Shown: one piece after another, positions 17,196 through 25,900 of the stretch | How positions within the stretch are numbered: the first letter of the stretch is position 1 | Layout: every line of letters begins with the position of its first letter | Assembly (NCBI GenBank): GCA_041905595.1 | Contig: JAYRKT010000023.1 | Span: forward strand, 1-64,000 | Direction: 5' to 3' | Origin: Aliitabrizicola sp041905595 | GTDB taxonomy: Bacteria > Pseudomonadota > Alphaproteobacteria > Rhodobacterales > Rhodobacteraceae | Length of the DNA: 64,000 nt | Notes under the pieces: generated by a model | Seen by the model: the letters and a program-made list of their open reading frames with translations, nothing else | Databases searched by the model: none | Told to the model about the DNA's origin: nothing | Made by a program: the position numbers and the translations under genes

Positions 17196-17226
17196 CGGTC
17201 AGGGAAACGGAGGGCGGCCGGGTGCA

Positions 17227-18195
17227 TCACCGTCCCAGATGGTCGCGCACGCGCCGCAGCGCCGCCTGTCGGTCATGGCGGGCGGCAAGCGCCTGATCCA
17301 TCGTCACCTCAATGAAGCGCGCTGGCGCATGTGGCTGAAGCTGGCCGATCAGGTCCATGTCGGCGCTGATGACGCAGCCCAGCATCATGTAACCGCCGCC
17401 CGAGACCGCATCGCGGTGCAGTACGATCGGCTCAGTCCCGCCCGGCACCTGGATCGAGCCGTAAGGATAGCAGGCATCGACGATGTTCGAAGGGTTCGAT
17501 CCCGCACCGAAGGGTTGTTCGCGCGGCACGAAGTCAAGCGCCTTGCCACCGCGGAAGCGATAGCCGATCCGGTCGGCCTCGGGCGCGACCTTCCAGGTGT
17601 CGGCAAAGAACTGTCGCCCCGCATCGGCGGTGATCCGGTGCCAGTAGAGGCCGGGCAGCATCCGCAGTTCCGCGGGGTTCCCCGGCCCGCGCCGCAGGTT
17701 GGCCGGCACCGCGCCCTTTCCGCCGCCCCCCTTGCCGACCGGCAGTTCGTCCCCGGCCTTCAGCGCCCGCCCCTCGTGTCCGCCAAGCGCCCCGAGCGTG
17801 TAGGTCGAGCGCGAGCCGAGCTTGACCGGCACGTCGATCCCGCCCGAGACGGCGATATAGGCCCGTGCGCCCGCCTTGAGGAAGCCGAAGCTCAGCCGGT
17901 CGCCCGCCTTGATAGGGAACGCTTCCCAGGTCGCGCGCTCTTCCCCGTTGACCTTTGGCGGCAGGTCGCCGCCTGTCACGGCGACGGTGGCCGGGGCGGT
18001 GAATTCCAGCTCTGGCCCCATGAACACCGCTTCCAGCACAGCCGCGCCTTCGTCATTGCCAACCAGCATGTTGGCCACGCGCAGCGCAAAGCGGTCCATC
18101 CCGCCAGAGATCGGAATGCCGAGGTGGTAGTAGCCGGGCCGGCCAAGATCCTGAACCGTGGTCGAGAGGCCCGGAGAATGAACCTTAACGGCCAT
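17227..18195 (-). CDS. pxpC: 5-oxoprolinase subunit PxpC (KipA/biotin-dependent carboxyltransferase-like)
   Basis: 322 residues. N-terminal VHSPGLSTTVQDLGRPGYYH and GIPISGGMDRFALRVANMLV are signatures of PxpC/KipA. PxpABC together perform ATP-dependent opening of 5-oxoproline (pyroglutamate) to glutamate. The start overlaps the pxpB stop by 11 nt. Last gene of pxpA-accB-accC-pxpB-pxpC. Confidence 0.9.
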   Translation of the reverse strand: MAVKVHSPGLSTTVQDLGRPGYYHLGIPISGGMDRFALRVANMLVGNDEGAAVLEAVFMGPELEFTAPATVAVTGGDLPPKVNGEERATWEAFPIKAGDRLSFGFLKAGARAYIAVSGGIDVPVKLGSRSTYTLGALGGHEGRALKAGDELPVGKGGGGKGAVPANLRRGPGNPAELRMLPGLYWHRITADAGRQFFADTWKVAPEADRIGYRFRGGKALDFVPREQPFGAGSNPSNIVDACYPYGSIQVPGGTEPIVLHRDAVSGGGYMMLGCVISADMDLIGQLQPHAPARFIEVTMDQALAARHDRQAALRRVRDHLGR

Positions 18196-19060
18196 GAAGC
18201 GCCTCCATCAGCTTGGCATTGGTGCCGGCCATGTCCTTGTTGAAATCGGCAAGCGAGAAGGTCGCCGGGCGGATCACCGGCTCGAACCGGTTCGCCTCGA
18301 CCGCCTCCAGCGCCGCGTCGTAGTCGTCGCGGCCGATCGGCTTCCACTTCACGATGTCGCCGGGGCGGAACAGGCACATCTCGTCCTGAAGGTAGCTGAC
18401 CTGCTGGTTCGGGTCGTAGATCGGCATCGGCGTGATGCCGAACATCTGGTAACCGCCAGCGCCGCGCACCGAGTAAATGCAGCTGAAGCAACCGCCATGG
18501 CCGATGGTCAACTTCGGCGTATCGGTCCTTGGCCGCAGGTATTTTGGCACCTGAAGCTGCTTCTTCCGCTCGACCATCTGGTAGAGGAACGGCAGGCCCG
18601 CCACGAAGCCGACCATCGAGACGAACCAGGGCTGGCTGGAATGGGCCTTGATGAAATTCTCGACCGTGCCCAGCCCGTTGATCTCGGCCGCGTATTCGAG
18701 GTCGGTCTTCGTCGGGTCCTGATGCCGCTCGCGGAAACGCATCAGCGTCTCGTGCGTCCAGGGGTCCTGGTAGAAAACCGGGATTTCCATGATCCGGGTC
18801 TTGAGCGAGGCGTCCGACTTCGACGCTGCGGCCTCCATCCCCTTCAGTTCCTTGAGCAGGTCGTCGGGCCTGATGGCGTCAGGGTCGAACTTGATCTGGA
18901 AGCTCGCATTGGCCGGGCAGATCTCGGTCACGCCCTTGATGCCGGCCTCGCGCACGGCGTTGGTCATCGACAGCGAGGTGAAGAAGGCCTCAAGCGACAT
19001 GCCTTCGGAAACCTCTCCGAAGATGTGCTCGTCGCCCCCGAAGCTGAATCGGATCGACAT
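18185..19060 (-). CDS. pxpB: 5-oxoprolinase subunit PxpB (KipI-like, extended)
   Basis: 291 residues. The C-terminal half has the PxpB/KipI signature (VSMVGFVAGLPFLYQM, then GAGGYQMFGITPMPIYDP). The N-terminal half (IRFSFGGDEHIFGEVSEGMS) is the usual KipI N-domain, here with a longer linker than the roughly 220-residue Escherichia coli type. GGAGG precedes the ATG. Works with PxpA and PxpC in the cytoplasm. Confidence 0.88.
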   Translation of the reverse strand: MSIRFSFGGDEHIFGEVSEGMSLEAFFTSLSMTNAVREAGIKGVTEICPANASFQIKFDPDAIRPDDLLKELKGMEAAASKSDASLKTRIMEIPVFYQDPWTHETLMRFRERHQDPTKTDLEYAAEINGLGTVENFIKAHSSQPWFVSMVGFVAGLPFLYQMVERKKQLQVPKYLRPRTDTPKLTIGHGGCFSCIYSVRGAGGYQMFGITPMPIYDPNQQVSYLQDEMCLFRPGDIVKWKPIGRDDYDAALEAVEANRFEPVIRPATFSLADFNKDMAGTNAKLMEALHGR

Positions 19061-19068
19061 GGTCCCTC

Positions 19069-20445
19069 CTATGGTTCGAGATCCGGCACCAGCCGGGCGG
19101 AGTGGGTTTCAAGCCAGCCTTCCAGCCAGCGGGTATGAACGGCGTTCGCCTGCACGTCGGGATCCTCGGCAAGTGCGAGGAACAGCGGCTTGGTGGTGCG
19201 CAGTCCCTCGATCCGGGTCTCGGCCAGCGCGCGGACCAGCCGCCGGATCGCCGCCTCGCGCGTCTCGCCATGGACGACCAGCTTGGCCAGCAGCGAGTCG
19301 TAAAACGGCGGCACCGTGTAGCCGGAATAGAGCATCGACTCGAACCGCACGCCCGGCCCGCCGGGCACGCGCAGCGCGCTGACGGTTCCGGGGAACGGGG
19401 CGAAATCGCGCGACGGGTCCTCGGCATTCAGCCGCACTTCGATGGCATGGCCGCGCACCGCGATGTCACGCTGTTTCAGGCGCAACGGCTCGCCCCCGGC
19501 GATGCGCAGGCCCTCGGCCACCAGATCGACGCCGGTGATCATCTCGGTCACTGGATGCTCGACCTGGATGCGGGTGTTCATCTCGATGAAGAAGAAGCGG
19601 TCCGACGCATCGTCATAAAGGAACTCGATCGTCCCTGCGCCGGAATAGCCCACGGCGCGGGTCAGCCGAACCGCGCTCTGGCACAGCTCGTCGCGAACGC
19701 GGTCCGACAGCGCGCACGAGGGCGCCTCTTCCCAGACCTTTTGGCGGCGGCGCTGGAGCGAGCATTCCCGTTCGTAACAGTGGACCGCATCGCGACCGTC
19801 GCCCAGCACCTGCACCTCGATATGCCGGGCCCGGCTCACGACCTTTTCCATGTAGAGGCCGCCATCGCCGAAAGCGGCCAGCGCCTCGGCCGCGGCCTGC
19901 GGAAAGGCCGCCTCGAACTCGGCCAGCCCGTTGGCGATGCGGATTCCCCGCCCGCCCCCGCCGGCGGCGGCCTTGATCATCACCGGAAAGCCGGTGTCGA
20001 GCAGGATGTGCCGCGCCGCCTCGATATCGGCTACACGCCCCATCGACCCGGGCACAACCGGCACACCCGCCGCGTGGGCGGCTGAGCGGGCAGCAACCTT
20101 GTCGCCCATGGTGCGAATCGCCTCGGCCGACGGGCCGACGAAAACGATCCCGGCCGTCGCGCAGGCCTCGGCGAACTCGGCATTCTCGGCGAGGAATCCG
20201 TAACCCGGATGGATGCTTTCCGCGCCGGTCTGCTCGGCCGCCTTTAGGATCGCCGCGACGTTCAGGTAGCTTTTCTTCGCCGCCGGCGGGCCGATGTTCA
20301 CCGCCTCGTCCGCGATCTGCACATGCAGGCTGTCGCGGTCGGCGTCGGAGTACACGGCGACGGTCGCGATGCCGAGGTCTTTCGCCGCGCGGATCACCCG
20401 CACGGCAATCTCACCCCGGTTGGCGACCAGAAGCTTCTTCAGCAT
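19069..20445 (-). CDS. accC: Biotin carboxylase (AccC-like) in the pxp operon
   Basis: 458 residues, normal for AccC. Motifs: KKLLVANRGEIAVRVIRAA, ATP-grasp MIKAAAGGGGRGIR and FIEMNTRIQVEHPVTEMITG. The ATG overlaps the accB stop (TGATG). With the adjacent small biotin carrier and PxpABC it probably belongs to a dedicated lactam-related biotin system rather than to housekeeping fatty-acid synthesis; acc genes are commonly found inside pxp operons, though their role there is unclear. Confidence 0.9.
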   Translation of the reverse strand: MLKKLLVANRGEIAVRVIRAAKDLGIATVAVYSDADRDSLHVQIADEAVNIGPPAAKKSYLNVAAILKAAEQTGAESIHPGYGFLAENAEFAEACATAGIVFVGPSAEAIRTMGDKVAARSAAHAAGVPVVPGSMGRVADIEAARHILLDTGFPVMIKAAAGGGGRGIRIANGLAEFEAAFPQAAAEALAAFGDGGLYMEKVVSRARHIEVQVLGDGRDAVHCYERECSLQRRRQKVWEEAPSCALSDRVRDELCQSAVRLTRAVGYSGAGTIEFLYDDASDRFFFIEMNTRIQVEHPVTEMITGVDLVAEGLRIAGGEPLRLKQRDIAVRGHAIEVRLNAEDPSRDFAPFPGTVSALRVPGGPGVRFESMLYSGYTVPPFYDSLLAKLVVHGETREAAIRRLVRALAETRIEGLRTTKPLFLALAEDPDVQANAVHTRWLEGWLETHSARLVPDLEP

Positions 20446-20678
20446 CAATCGACCTCGGCCAGTACCGCGCCCGCCATGACGGGCTCTTCATTGTCGCAGG
20501 CGAAGCGGATGTTCGACCCCGCCACATCGGCCTTCACTTCGTGGAAGGACTTCATCACCTCGATCAGACCGATCACGTCGCCAACCGCGACGGCATCGCC
20601 ATCGGCCTTGAAGGGCGGCTTGTCGGGCGACGAGGCGCGGTAGAAGGTGCCGGGAAGGGGGGACAGAAGCTGGGCCAT
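20445..20678 (-). CDS. accB: Small biotin carboxyl carrier protein
   Basis: 77 residues from ATG 20678 (MAQLLSPLPGTFYRASSPDK). The biotinylation site is the Lys in GLIEVMKSFHEV (about residue 42). Only the biotinyl domain is present, without the N-terminal Pro/Ala-rich region of housekeeping AccB. Directly followed by accC with a TGATG overlap. Confidence 0.88.
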   Translation of the reverse strand: MAQLLSPLPGTFYRASSPDKPPFKADGDAVAVGDVIGLIEVMKSFHEVKADVAGSNIRFACDNEEPVMAGAVLAEVD

Positions 20679-20688
20679 TTCGAACCTC

Positions 20689-21414
20689 TCAGATCGTGTA
20701 GGGCTGGACTGCCGCCCGGACCGCGCGGGCGATGTCGAGCGCGTTAGGCGTGTCGGAGTGGATGCAGATGGAGTCGCAGCGCACGGGGATGTCCGACCCG
20801 TCGGTCGCGGTACCCTTGCCCTCACGGATCGCCCGGACGCAGCGCGCGGCGGCCACCGCCGGGTCCTTTGAGTCGTGCTCGCGGGTCACGATCAGGCTGC
20901 CATCGGGCCGGTAGTCGAGATCGGCATAGAACTCGGCCACAAATCCATGCCCGCGCGCCGGATAGACCGTCTCGTGCAACGTCCCAGTCATGCCGAGAAG
21001 CGGCACCTTGAAGACATCGGCCGCGTCGCAGACCGCCTGCGCAATCTCGTCCTGCCGCGCGGCCATGCCATAGAGGCTGCCATGCGGCTTGATGTGGTTG
21101 AGCTCCATACCCTCGGCCTTCAGGAAACCGCAGAGGGCGCCGATCTGGTAGATCAGGCAGTTCGCCATCTCTTCCCGGCCCATCTTCATCTCGCGCCGGC
21201 CGAAACCCTGCAGATCGGGAAGCGACGGATGCGCACCCACTTTCACGCCGTGCTGCTTCGCAAGCCGGACGGTGGAGCGCATGTGGTTGAAATCGCTGGC
21301 ATGAAAGCCGCAGGCCACATTGGCGATGTGGATGTAGGGCATCATCCCAGCATCATCGCCCATGCGATAGAGACCAAAGCTCTCGCCCATGTCACAGTTG
21401 ACCGTGACAGGCAT
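20689..21414 (-). CDS. pxpA: 5-oxoprolinase subunit PxpA (LamB/YcsF family)
   Basis: 241 residues. Signature N-terminus VNCDMGESFGLYRMGDDAG and IHIANVACGFHASD are diagnostic of LamB/YcsF; KVGAHPSLPDLQGFGRR follows. A run of G precedes the ATG as ribosome-binding site. First gene of the pxp operon, divergent from a LysR gene 110 nt away. Confidence 0.93.
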   Translation of the reverse strand: MPVTVNCDMGESFGLYRMGDDAGMMPYIHIANVACGFHASDFNHMRSTVRLAKQHGVKVGAHPSLPDLQGFGRREMKMGREEMANCLIYQIGALCGFLKAEGMELNHIKPHGSLYGMAARQDEIAQAVCDAADVFKVPLLGMTGTLHETVYPARGHGFVAEFYADLDYRPDGSLIVTREHDSKDPAVAAARCVRAIREGKGTATDGSDIPVRCDSICIHSDTPNALDIARAVRAAVQPYTI

Positions 21415-21496
21415 GACACCCCCCGCAATGTTGTCGATTTTTCTGGATGCTGGCGCGAGTCGCCTTCATTGGCAAATACGAAATTCTGCAACCTGT

Positions 21497-21513
21497 TATC
21501 GAAAATTATGATA
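21497..21513. promoter_or_regulatory. Inverted repeat between pxpA and lysR
   Basis: TATC-N9-GATA within an AT-rich stretch of the 110-nt divergent gap. The arrangement suits autoregulation by the LysR protein and control of pxpA. Short arms, so chance is possible. Confidence 0.3.
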
Positions 21514-21524
21514 CAGAGTGCTTC

Positions 21525-22430
21525 ATGCCTCTGACGCTCAAGCAGCTTCGCTATTTCATCGCCGCCGCGGAAACGGGGCAGATCAGCCATGCGGCGATGG
21601 AGATGAACATCTCGCAATCCGCCGTCACGGCGGGCATCCAGGGGCTGGAGGCGACTCTTGGGGTCAAACTGCTCGCCCGCGGCGCGCAGGGTGTGTCGGT
21701 CACGCCCGAAGGCGCACGCTTCCTGACCCGGGCAAAGGGGATCATGGCGGCGGTCGAGGATGCGACGCGCAGCCCGCTTGGCGAAGAGACCGGGATCACA
21801 GGCCGCCTGAGGCTGGGCGTGACCTACACCGTCGCCGGCTATTTCATGGCTCGCCACTATGCCGCTTTCCGCCGCAGCTATCCGGGGATCACGCTGGAGC
21901 TATCCGAGCTGCCTCGAGCGGCGATCGAGAACGCCCTTGCAACCGGCGGGCTGGACCTCGCGGTGCTCCTGACCTCGAACCTGGCCAATCACGAGGATCT
22001 GGATGCGGAAACGCTGTTTCGCTCGCGCCGGCGGCTGTGGCTGCCGTCCGATCACGCGCTGCTCCAGGCGGAGGAAGTGACCCTGCAAGACGTCGCGCGG
22101 GAGCCCTATGTCATGCTGACGGTCGACGAAGCAAGCCGCACGGCCGGGCGGTACTGGGATGCCTATGGCCTGTTACCGGACGTGGTCTTTTCCACATCGT
22201 CGGTCGAGGCGGTGCGGTCGATGGTTGCCGCGGGGATGGGTGTGACCATCCTGTCCGACATGGTCTATCGCCCCTGGTCTCTGGAAGGGCAGCGGATCGA
22301 GCAACGGCTGCTGCGCGAAACAGTACCCTCGATGGACGTCGGCCTGACCTGGTCGCGCGCGCGCCCCCTCAGCGGCCCGGCGCAGATCTTCCGCGCCTTC
22401 CTGTCGGTCACCCTTGGCTCGGGTGGCTAG
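21525..22430 (+). CDS. LysR-family transcriptional regulator
   Basis: 301 residues from ATG 21525 (MPLTLKQLRYFIAAAETGQI). N-terminal winged HTH (MNISQSAVTAGIQGLEATLG) and a C-terminal effector domain (ITGRLRLGVTYTVAGYF). Divergent from pxpA and therefore the likely activator of the 5-oxoprolinase operon. It ends 7 nt before the convergent DMGDH-like gene. Confidence 0.9.
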   Translation: MPLTLKQLRYFIAAAETGQISHAAMEMNISQSAVTAGIQGLEATLGVKLLARGAQGVSVTPEGARFLTRAKGIMAAVEDATRSPLGEETGITGRLRLGVTYTVAGYFMARHYAAFRRSYPGITLELSELPRAAIENALATGGLDLAVLLTSNLANHEDLDAETLFRSRRRLWLPSDHALLQAEEVTLQDVAREPYVMLTVDEASRTAGRYWDAYGLLPDVVFSTSSVEAVRSMVAAGMGVTILSDMVYRPWSLEGQRIEQRLLRETVPSMDVGLTWSRARPLSGPAQIFRAFLSVTLGSGG

Positions 22431-22437
22431 CAGCTGC

Positions 22438-24891
22438 TCAAGCGCGGACCCGCTCGCTTGTCGGATCGTAGAAGGGGGCAAGGGATACGGTCGCCGCATG
22501 GCGCCGGTTGCCAATCTCGACCTCGAAGGCGGTTGCTTGCAGATAGTCGCCGGTCACGCCACCTTCCCGCTCGATGACGGCAAGGCCGACCGAGACGCCA
22601 AGCGTGTGGCCATAGGCTCCGGCGCGGACATATCCGACAGGTTGCCCATCCGCGAAGAGCGGCTCGAGCCCGCGCAGAAGCGGTTCGGGATCGTCGAGCT
22701 TCACCGCGACGAGGCGCTTGGTCAGCGCCCCCGCCGCCTTCTGCTCGGCCAGACGTTCGCGGCCGATGAAGTCCTTGGAAAGATCGACGACGAAGCCCAG
22801 GCCCATTTCAAGCGGCGTATCTGTGTTGTCGATGTCGACCCCGTAGTCGCGATAGCCCTTTTCCAGCCGCAGGCTGTCCAACGCCATCAGGCCGCAATGC
22901 ACGCAGTCGATGCCCTGCGCCTCGATCCCCGCGACCAGCGCATCGTAGACGTTCAGACTCTGCTCGGCCGGGATGTAAAGCTCGTAGCCAAGCTCGCCCA
23001 TGTAGGTCACCCGGACGATCCTTAGCCGGGCGTAGCCGATCTCGACCCAGGCGGAGCCGCGGAAGGGCAGCGCGTCGGTCGACAGGTCGGCGCCGGTGAT
23101 CGCGGCGAGAGCCTCGCGCGATTTCGGGCCTTGCAGCGACAAGATGGTATAGGCCGAGGTGACGTCGGTCACCGCGCAGAACTCGTCCGACCTGGTATGT
23201 CGGCGCAGCCAGGACGGGGTGATGCGCTGCAACACGTCGCCCGTGACAAGCAGGAACTCCTGCTCGCCGGTCCGGGTGATCGTTAGATCGGACAGGATGC
23301 CGCCCTGCGGGTTCAGCCATTGGGTGTAGACGTTGGTCCCTACCGGGACCGAGACGTTGTTCGAGCTGACCCGGTTCAGCACCGTCTCGGCGTCGCGTCC
23401 CTGCACGATGAACTTGCCCATGAAGGTCTTGTCGAACAGCCCCAGGCATTCGCGGGTCGCCCGGTGCTCGGTGGCGGACAGGCGGAACCAGTCCTGCCGG
23501 CCGAACTCGTAGGCGACTTTGGGCTGCGGACCGTCCGGCGCGAACCAGTAGGGCATCTCCCAGCCGGAAAGCGAAACGAAATAGGCGCCCTTCGCCGCGT
23601 AGCGGTCGTGCAGCGGCAGCCGCCGGGCCCCCCGCGCGCGCTTGTGCTTGAAATTCGGCAATGTGGAGTTGGTGAAGCCGTAAGACAACGCATCGGGCAG
23701 GCGGTCGAGAAGGTAGTGCCTGACCGATTCATGCGATCCCAGGCGCGAGGGAAGCAGGGCAGTGATATCCTGGCTCGCGTTGCCGTGGACGATCTCTTCC
23801 GCCAGCAGCGCGCCCACGCCCCCGCCCATAAGAATGCCGAGCGAGTTGAGACCGGTCGCGAGGTAGAGGCCCTGCACCTCGGGCGTCTCGCCGACGAGGA
23901 ACTTGCCGTCGGGGGTGAAACTTTCGGGGCCGCAGAAGAAGGTCTTGATGCCCGCCTTCTCCATCGCCGGGAACCGGCGGAAGGCATGTTCCAGGTGCGG
24001 GGTCATCCGATCCCAGTCAGGTGGAAGGGTGGAAAAACTTGCATCGCCGGGAATGCCCTGGGGCATCCAGGGGGCTGCGCCTGGCTCGAACAGGCCGAAA
24101 AGCAGCCCGCCTCCTTCCTCTCGCACATAGGCATAGCTTTCCGGATCTTCGACCACCGGCAGGTCACGATGAACGCCCTCCATCGGTTCGGTCAGCAGAT
24201 AGTAGTGCTCCAGCGCCTGCAGGGGCACCGACACACCGATTTTCGCCCCGATCTGGCGCGACCACATGCCGGCCGCCAGGACCACCGCCTCAGACCGGAT
24301 CGAGCCCTGCGGCGTGACCACACCGCGCACCCGGCCGCGCTCAACCAGAATGTCGGTCACCGGGCAGCCTTCGACGATCTGCACCCCACGCTTCCGCGCA
24401 CCCGCTGCCAGCGCCATGGTCACGTCGACCGGGTTGGCGCGTCCGTCGGTCGGCGACCAGATCGCCGACAGCATCCCCTCGGTCTCGATGAGCGGAAACA
24501 TCGCCTTCACTTCGGCGGGCGAGACCTCGTGCTTCTCGTGACCCATCAGGCGCATGAAGGCGATCTCGCGCTGCTGCGCCTCGCGGCGGGTCAGCGTGGT
24601 CGCGACATGAAGATGGCCGCAGGCGCGAAAGCCGGTCGAGACGCCGGTCTCGGCTTCCAGCCGGGTATAGAGGTCGCGCGAATGGCGGAAGGCCCAGCTC
24701 AGCGTCTCGCTGAACATCCCGGCCGAGGCGATCAGACCAGCCGCATGCCAGGTCGTGCCAGACGTAAGCTTATCACGCTCCAGCACCACGATGTCGGTCC
24801 AGCCCTGTGCCGCCAGGTGATAGGCGGTCGAAGCGCCGACAACGCCGCCGCCGATGACGATGACGCGGGCATGGCTGGGCAAGATGGGCAT
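22438..24891 (-). CDS. Dimethylglycine/sarcosine dehydrogenase-like FAD-GcvT protein
   Basis: 817 residues, the length of mitochondrial-type DMGDH/SarDH. Residues about 1-370 are a DAO-type FAD domain (RVIVIGGGVVGASTAYHLA; SGTTWHAAGLIAS keeps the His that binds FAD covalently in DMGDH). A short middle domain follows, then a GcvT-type tetrahydrofolate domain (about 430-800: YFVSLSGWEMPYWFAP, LGYELYIPAEQSLNVYDALV, LEKGYRDYGVDIDNTDTPLE). The expected reaction is oxidative N-demethylation of dimethylglycine, sarcosine or a related N-methyl compound, loading C1 onto folate. Monocistronic between a convergent LysR and an IclR gene. Bacteria carry many paralogues, so the substrate is open. Confidence 0.88.
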   Translation of the reverse strand: MPILPSHARVIVIGGGVVGASTAYHLAAQGWTDIVVLERDKLTSGTTWHAAGLIASAGMFSETLSWAFRHSRDLYTRLEAETGVSTGFRACGHLHVATTLTRREAQQREIAFMRLMGHEKHEVSPAEVKAMFPLIETEGMLSAIWSPTDGRANPVDVTMALAAGARKRGVQIVEGCPVTDILVERGRVRGVVTPQGSIRSEAVVLAAGMWSRQIGAKIGVSVPLQALEHYYLLTEPMEGVHRDLPVVEDPESYAYVREEGGGLLFGLFEPGAAPWMPQGIPGDASFSTLPPDWDRMTPHLEHAFRRFPAMEKAGIKTFFCGPESFTPDGKFLVGETPEVQGLYLATGLNSLGILMGGGVGALLAEEIVHGNASQDITALLPSRLGSHESVRHYLLDRLPDALSYGFTNSTLPNFKHKRARGARRLPLHDRYAAKGAYFVSLSGWEMPYWFAPDGPQPKVAYEFGRQDWFRLSATEHRATRECLGLFDKTFMGKFIVQGRDAETVLNRVSSNNVSVPVGTNVYTQWLNPQGGILSDLTITRTGEQEFLLVTGDVLQRITPSWLRRHTRSDEFCAVTDVTSAYTILSLQGPKSREALAAITGADLSTDALPFRGSAWVEIGYARLRIVRVTYMGELGYELYIPAEQSLNVYDALVAGIEAQGIDCVHCGLMALDSLRLEKGYRDYGVDIDNTDTPLEMGLGFVVDLSKDFIGRERLAEQKAAGALTKRLVAVKLDDPEPLLRGLEPLFADGQPVGYVRAGAYGHTLGVSVGLAVIEREGGVTGDYLQATAFEVEIGNRRHAATVSLAPFYDPTSERVRA

Positions 24892-25014
24892 CTCGGGTCC
24901 TGATTGGTCGTCTGTGCTGTCGCGACGCTATGCATCCGCACGGTGGAAAGGCAACAGCGACCCGAAGTCAGGACTGGGTCCACAGTTGGCCGCCGCAGTC
25001 CTGGCGTCTTCGCT

Positions 25015-25800
25015 TCACGCCTGCTCGGGAAAGCGCCAGGTCTCGGCCGCGGCGGCAATGCGCGCGGCGCTTTCCTTGACCAGACCTGCCCGCGCCTCCA
25101 GTGCCGAGAGCGTTGTCCGTGCCGTGGTCGAGGTGACCGAGATCGCACCGAGCACCCGGCCGGCCCGGCTGAGGATCGGCGCGGCGCAGCAGATGATGCC
25201 GGGCTCGTGCTCCTCGCGGTCAAGGGCATGGCCGCGGGCGCGGATCGACACGAGTTCCGCCTTAAGCCGGTCCGGGCTGTCCAGCGTTTCGCGCGTGAAA
25301 CGATGGAAGCTCTGTCGTGCGATTGCGCCTTCGAGCGCATCACCCTCCAGGAAGGCGAGCATGGCCTTGCCCACTCCCGTGCAATAGGCCGGACCGATCT
25401 TGCCGGCACTCGAAAACATCTCGACGGGGCGAGCCGCGTTGCGCTTGTCGACGTAAAGCACCTGCCCCTGGTCGAGCTGGGCCAGATGAACCGTCTCGCC
25501 GGTTTCCACCGCCAGCGCGTCAAGATGCGGTCGGGCAAGCGGCGCGAGTGAGGAGGTCGCCCAGGCCGCATGGGCTAACCGCACCAGCCGCAGACCGGGG
25601 GAATAGCTCCCGCTGTTCTCGTCAAAGGTCAGCATTCCCTGCTTGGTCAGGGTCTGGAGCAGACGATAAAGCGTGGCCTTGGGATAGGCACTGATCGGCT
25701 GAAGGTCGGAAAAGCGTACAGGCCGCCCGCGCGCGGCAACCATGTCGAGCACGTCGAGCGCCTTGGCCACGGTTCCCTCCGCCCCTGCATCGGCTGCCAT
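25015..25800 (-). CDS. IclR-family transcriptional regulator
   Basis: 261 residues. N-terminal winged HTH (VAKALDVLDMVAARGRPVRF, ISAYPKATLYRLLQTL) and C-terminal effector domain (TGVGKAMLAFL, REEHEPGIICCAAPIL-type IclR signature). Divergent from the galactose/galactonate operon, with a strong palindrome between them, so it probably represses that operon until a sugar-acid intermediate binds. Confidence 0.92.
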   Translation of the reverse strand: MAADAGAEGTVAKALDVLDMVAARGRPVRFSDLQPISAYPKATLYRLLQTLTKQGMLTFDENSGSYSPGLRLVRLAHAAWATSSLAPLARPHLDALAVETGETVHLAQLDQGQVLYVDKRNAARPVEMFSSAGKIGPAYCTGVGKAMLAFLEGDALEGAIARQSFHRFTRETLDSPDRLKAELVSIRARGHALDREEHEPGIICCAAPILSRAGRVLGAISVTSTTARTTLSALEARAGLVKESAARIAAAAETWRFPEQA

Positions 25801-25819
25801 TTCTCGCCCCTCGCTGTTG

Positions 25820-25834
25820 ACAGATACAATCTGT
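25820..25834. promoter_or_regulatory. Inverted repeat near the IclR/SDR promoters
   Basis: ACAGAT-ACA-ATCTGT, perfect 6-bp arms, overlapping a TTGACA-like element at about 25817. Candidate operator for autoregulation of iclR. Confidence 0.4.
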
Positions 25835-25863
25835 ACCGCGCATAGTTCCCATTATTCAAGACT

Positions 25864-25884
25864 TGGTTTCACATATTGAAACCA
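25864..25884. promoter_or_regulatory. Palindromic operator upstream of the galactonate operon
   Basis: TGGTTTCA-CATAT-TGAAACCA, perfect 8-bp arms, placed just before the ribosome-binding site of the SDR gene. Its form resembles IclR/KdgR-type operators (TTTCA/TGAAA arms). A bound repressor would block the first gene directly. Confidence 0.6.
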
Positions 25885-25900
25885 TTTGGAGGACAACCTG

